A DNA stretch of 5,266 nucleotides from an uncultured Helicobacter sp. (GTDB lineage Bacteria; Campylobacterota; Campylobacteria; Campylobacterales; Helicobacteraceae), in assembly GCA_944325475.1 (NCBI GenBank), contig CALVAF010000067.1:1-5266 (forward strand), read 5' to 3'. The notes beneath the pieces were generated by a model. That model did no database searches and was not told the DNA's origin. It saw nothing but the letters and a program-made list of their open reading frames with translations. Below are positions 4,606 through 5,266 of this stretch, one piece after another. Position 1 is the stretch's first letter; each line of letters opens with the position of its first letter. The translations under genes and the position numbers were made by a program.

Positions 4606-5266
4606 CTAGAATCGTTCAAAATATTCTGCAATTTTTTTAGAATTGTTTGTTTTGGTGAGGGCTAGCATTAGCAATACCCTTGCTTTTTGAGGGTGGAGAT
4701 TGTTTGCAGAAATGAATCCTTGTGCGATTTCTTCAGCGCTTAATGGCACGATTCCAGAGCCTACTCGAGAGCTTTTGACAACCACGATTTTTTTATCTTT
4801 TAGTAGTCCAATAAGATAGTTTTTTTGATTCTTATGGATACTTCCAGCACCACTTCCAGCAATGATTAGCCCTTGAGAGCCTGCGTTTAAGAACGCCTCT
4901 GCAGCGACTTTGGAGCCATCATTAGAATAGGTATAGAGAATATCGACTTTGGGTAGTGATTCTAGGCTGTCTATGCTAAAGGGTGTTTGTGTCGTGTGTG
5001 GTTTGATGACAACAGAATCAAAAAAAGCCTTGCCATCGATAATATAGCCAATTTCTCCGCTATTTGGGGATTTAAAAGCTTCTACATTGAGTGTGTGGGT
5101 TTTGGTTACTTCCCTTGCAGCATGGATTTTGTCATTCATCACAATCATCACTCCTTTTTTTTTTTCTTCTTTTTTACCTGCAACACTGATGGCATTATAG
5201 ACATTTTTACGACCATCAGCGCTCATTCCCTTTGCATGACGCATTGCACCCGTTAGAATCACATGT
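4606..5266 (-). CDS. ansB: type II L-asparaginase, partial (N-terminus outside window)
   Basis: This enzyme hydrolyses L-asparagine (often glutamine too) to aspartate and ammonia; Helicobacter and Campylobacter relatives are typically secreted to the periplasm. About 219 of roughly 330 residues are visible, and the frame runs off the window end. The GTG at 5262-5260 is an internal Val in the HVILTGAMR core, not the start. Numbering from that Val, the sequence shows TGAMR (4-8), SADG (14-17), VTKTHT (52-57) with K54 equivalent to catalytic Lys162 of E. coli AnsB, FKSPNSGEIGYI (63-74) and IIAGSGAGS (133-141). It continues with SSRVGSG (164-170) and the C-terminal block PQKARVLLMLALTKTN (191-206). 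The nucleophile Thr, the Tyr loop, Thr89-Asp90 and any signal peptide lie beyond the window. The SSRV loop region looks several residues shorter than in H. pylori as I recall it. A lysine-rich stretch (30-36) is encoded partly by an 11-A tract. It is convergent with gpsA. Confidence 0.94.
   Translation of the reverse strand, partial: HVILTGAMRHAKGMSADGRKNVYNAISVAGKKEEKKKGVMIVMNDKIHAAREVTKTHTLNVEAFKSPNSGEIGYIIDGKAFFDSVVIKPHTTQTPFSIDSLESLPKVDILYTYSNDGSKVAAEAFLNAGSQGLIIAGSGAGSIHKNQKNYLIGLLKDKKIVVVKSSRVGSGIVPLSAEEIAQGFISANNLHPQKARVLLMLALTKTNNSKKIAEYFERF
5155..5165 (-). repeat. homopolymer of 11 A (coding strand) inside ansB
   Basis: Eleven T in a row on the plus strand read as A11 in the ansB message, in GAA-AAA-AAA-AAA-GGA (Glu-Lys-Lys-Lys-Gly). 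The frame as given is open across it. A loss or gain of one A would truncate the enzyme, so it is a candidate slippage site. The tract runs into AAGGAG followed by GTG-ATG, which resembles an internal ribosome site. Confidence 0.7.

Noticed and set aside
5260..5262. GTG as the start codon of the asparaginase gene
   Set aside because: It codes for Val inside the conserved VILTGAMR core, roughly 120 residues into the family alignment. The real start is outside the window.

Overview
This window is AT-rich, densely packed DNA from a bacterium that most resembles Helicobacter (Campylobacterota). The encoded FliI, thioredoxin reductase, GpsA and L-asparaginase all look like H. pylori/Campylobacter relatives by recalled family sequence. 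I ran no database search, so the species is not determined.

Layout: Position 1-433 (minus) is the N-terminal part of dapB (lysine/peptidoglycan precursor synthesis), cut by the window edge. Next on the same strand come trxB (thioredoxin reductase, 443-1381), a small membrane-anchored protein with a thioredoxin-like C-terminal motif but no CxxC (1386-1868), and trxA (thioredoxin, 1900-2217). In transcription order this reads trxA, anchored protein, trxB, dapB, with gaps of 31, 4 and 9 bp, so it is very probably one operon. It is preceded by a perfect TATAAT box at 2253-2258. Further upstream on the same strand is fliI (flagellar export ATPase, 2328-3626), with 110 bp and no visible terminator between it and trxA. 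A 93-bp divergent spacer (3627-3719) separates fliI from gpsA. It holds an AT-rich inverted repeat overlapping a TATAAT box. gpsA (3720-4604, plus) encodes glycerol-3-phosphate dehydrogenase but is interrupted by an in-frame TGA at 4302-4304, followed directly by an in-frame ATG. Finally the C-terminal two-thirds of a type II L-asparaginase gene (4606-5266, minus) meets gpsA tail to tail with one base between the stop codons.

Functionally, TrxB reduces TrxA with NADPH for cytoplasmic disulfide reduction. The anchored protein between them could be a non-catalytic periplasmic relative. FliI and DapB are housekeeping neighbours with no obvious mechanistic link to the thioredoxin system.

I see no mobile element, CRISPR, tRNA, rRNA or new multi-gene system. 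The observations worth following are the TGA-split gpsA, the thioredoxin-like protein without CxxC, and an 11-A tract in the asparaginase gene. There is no stretch over 300 bases without a gene.
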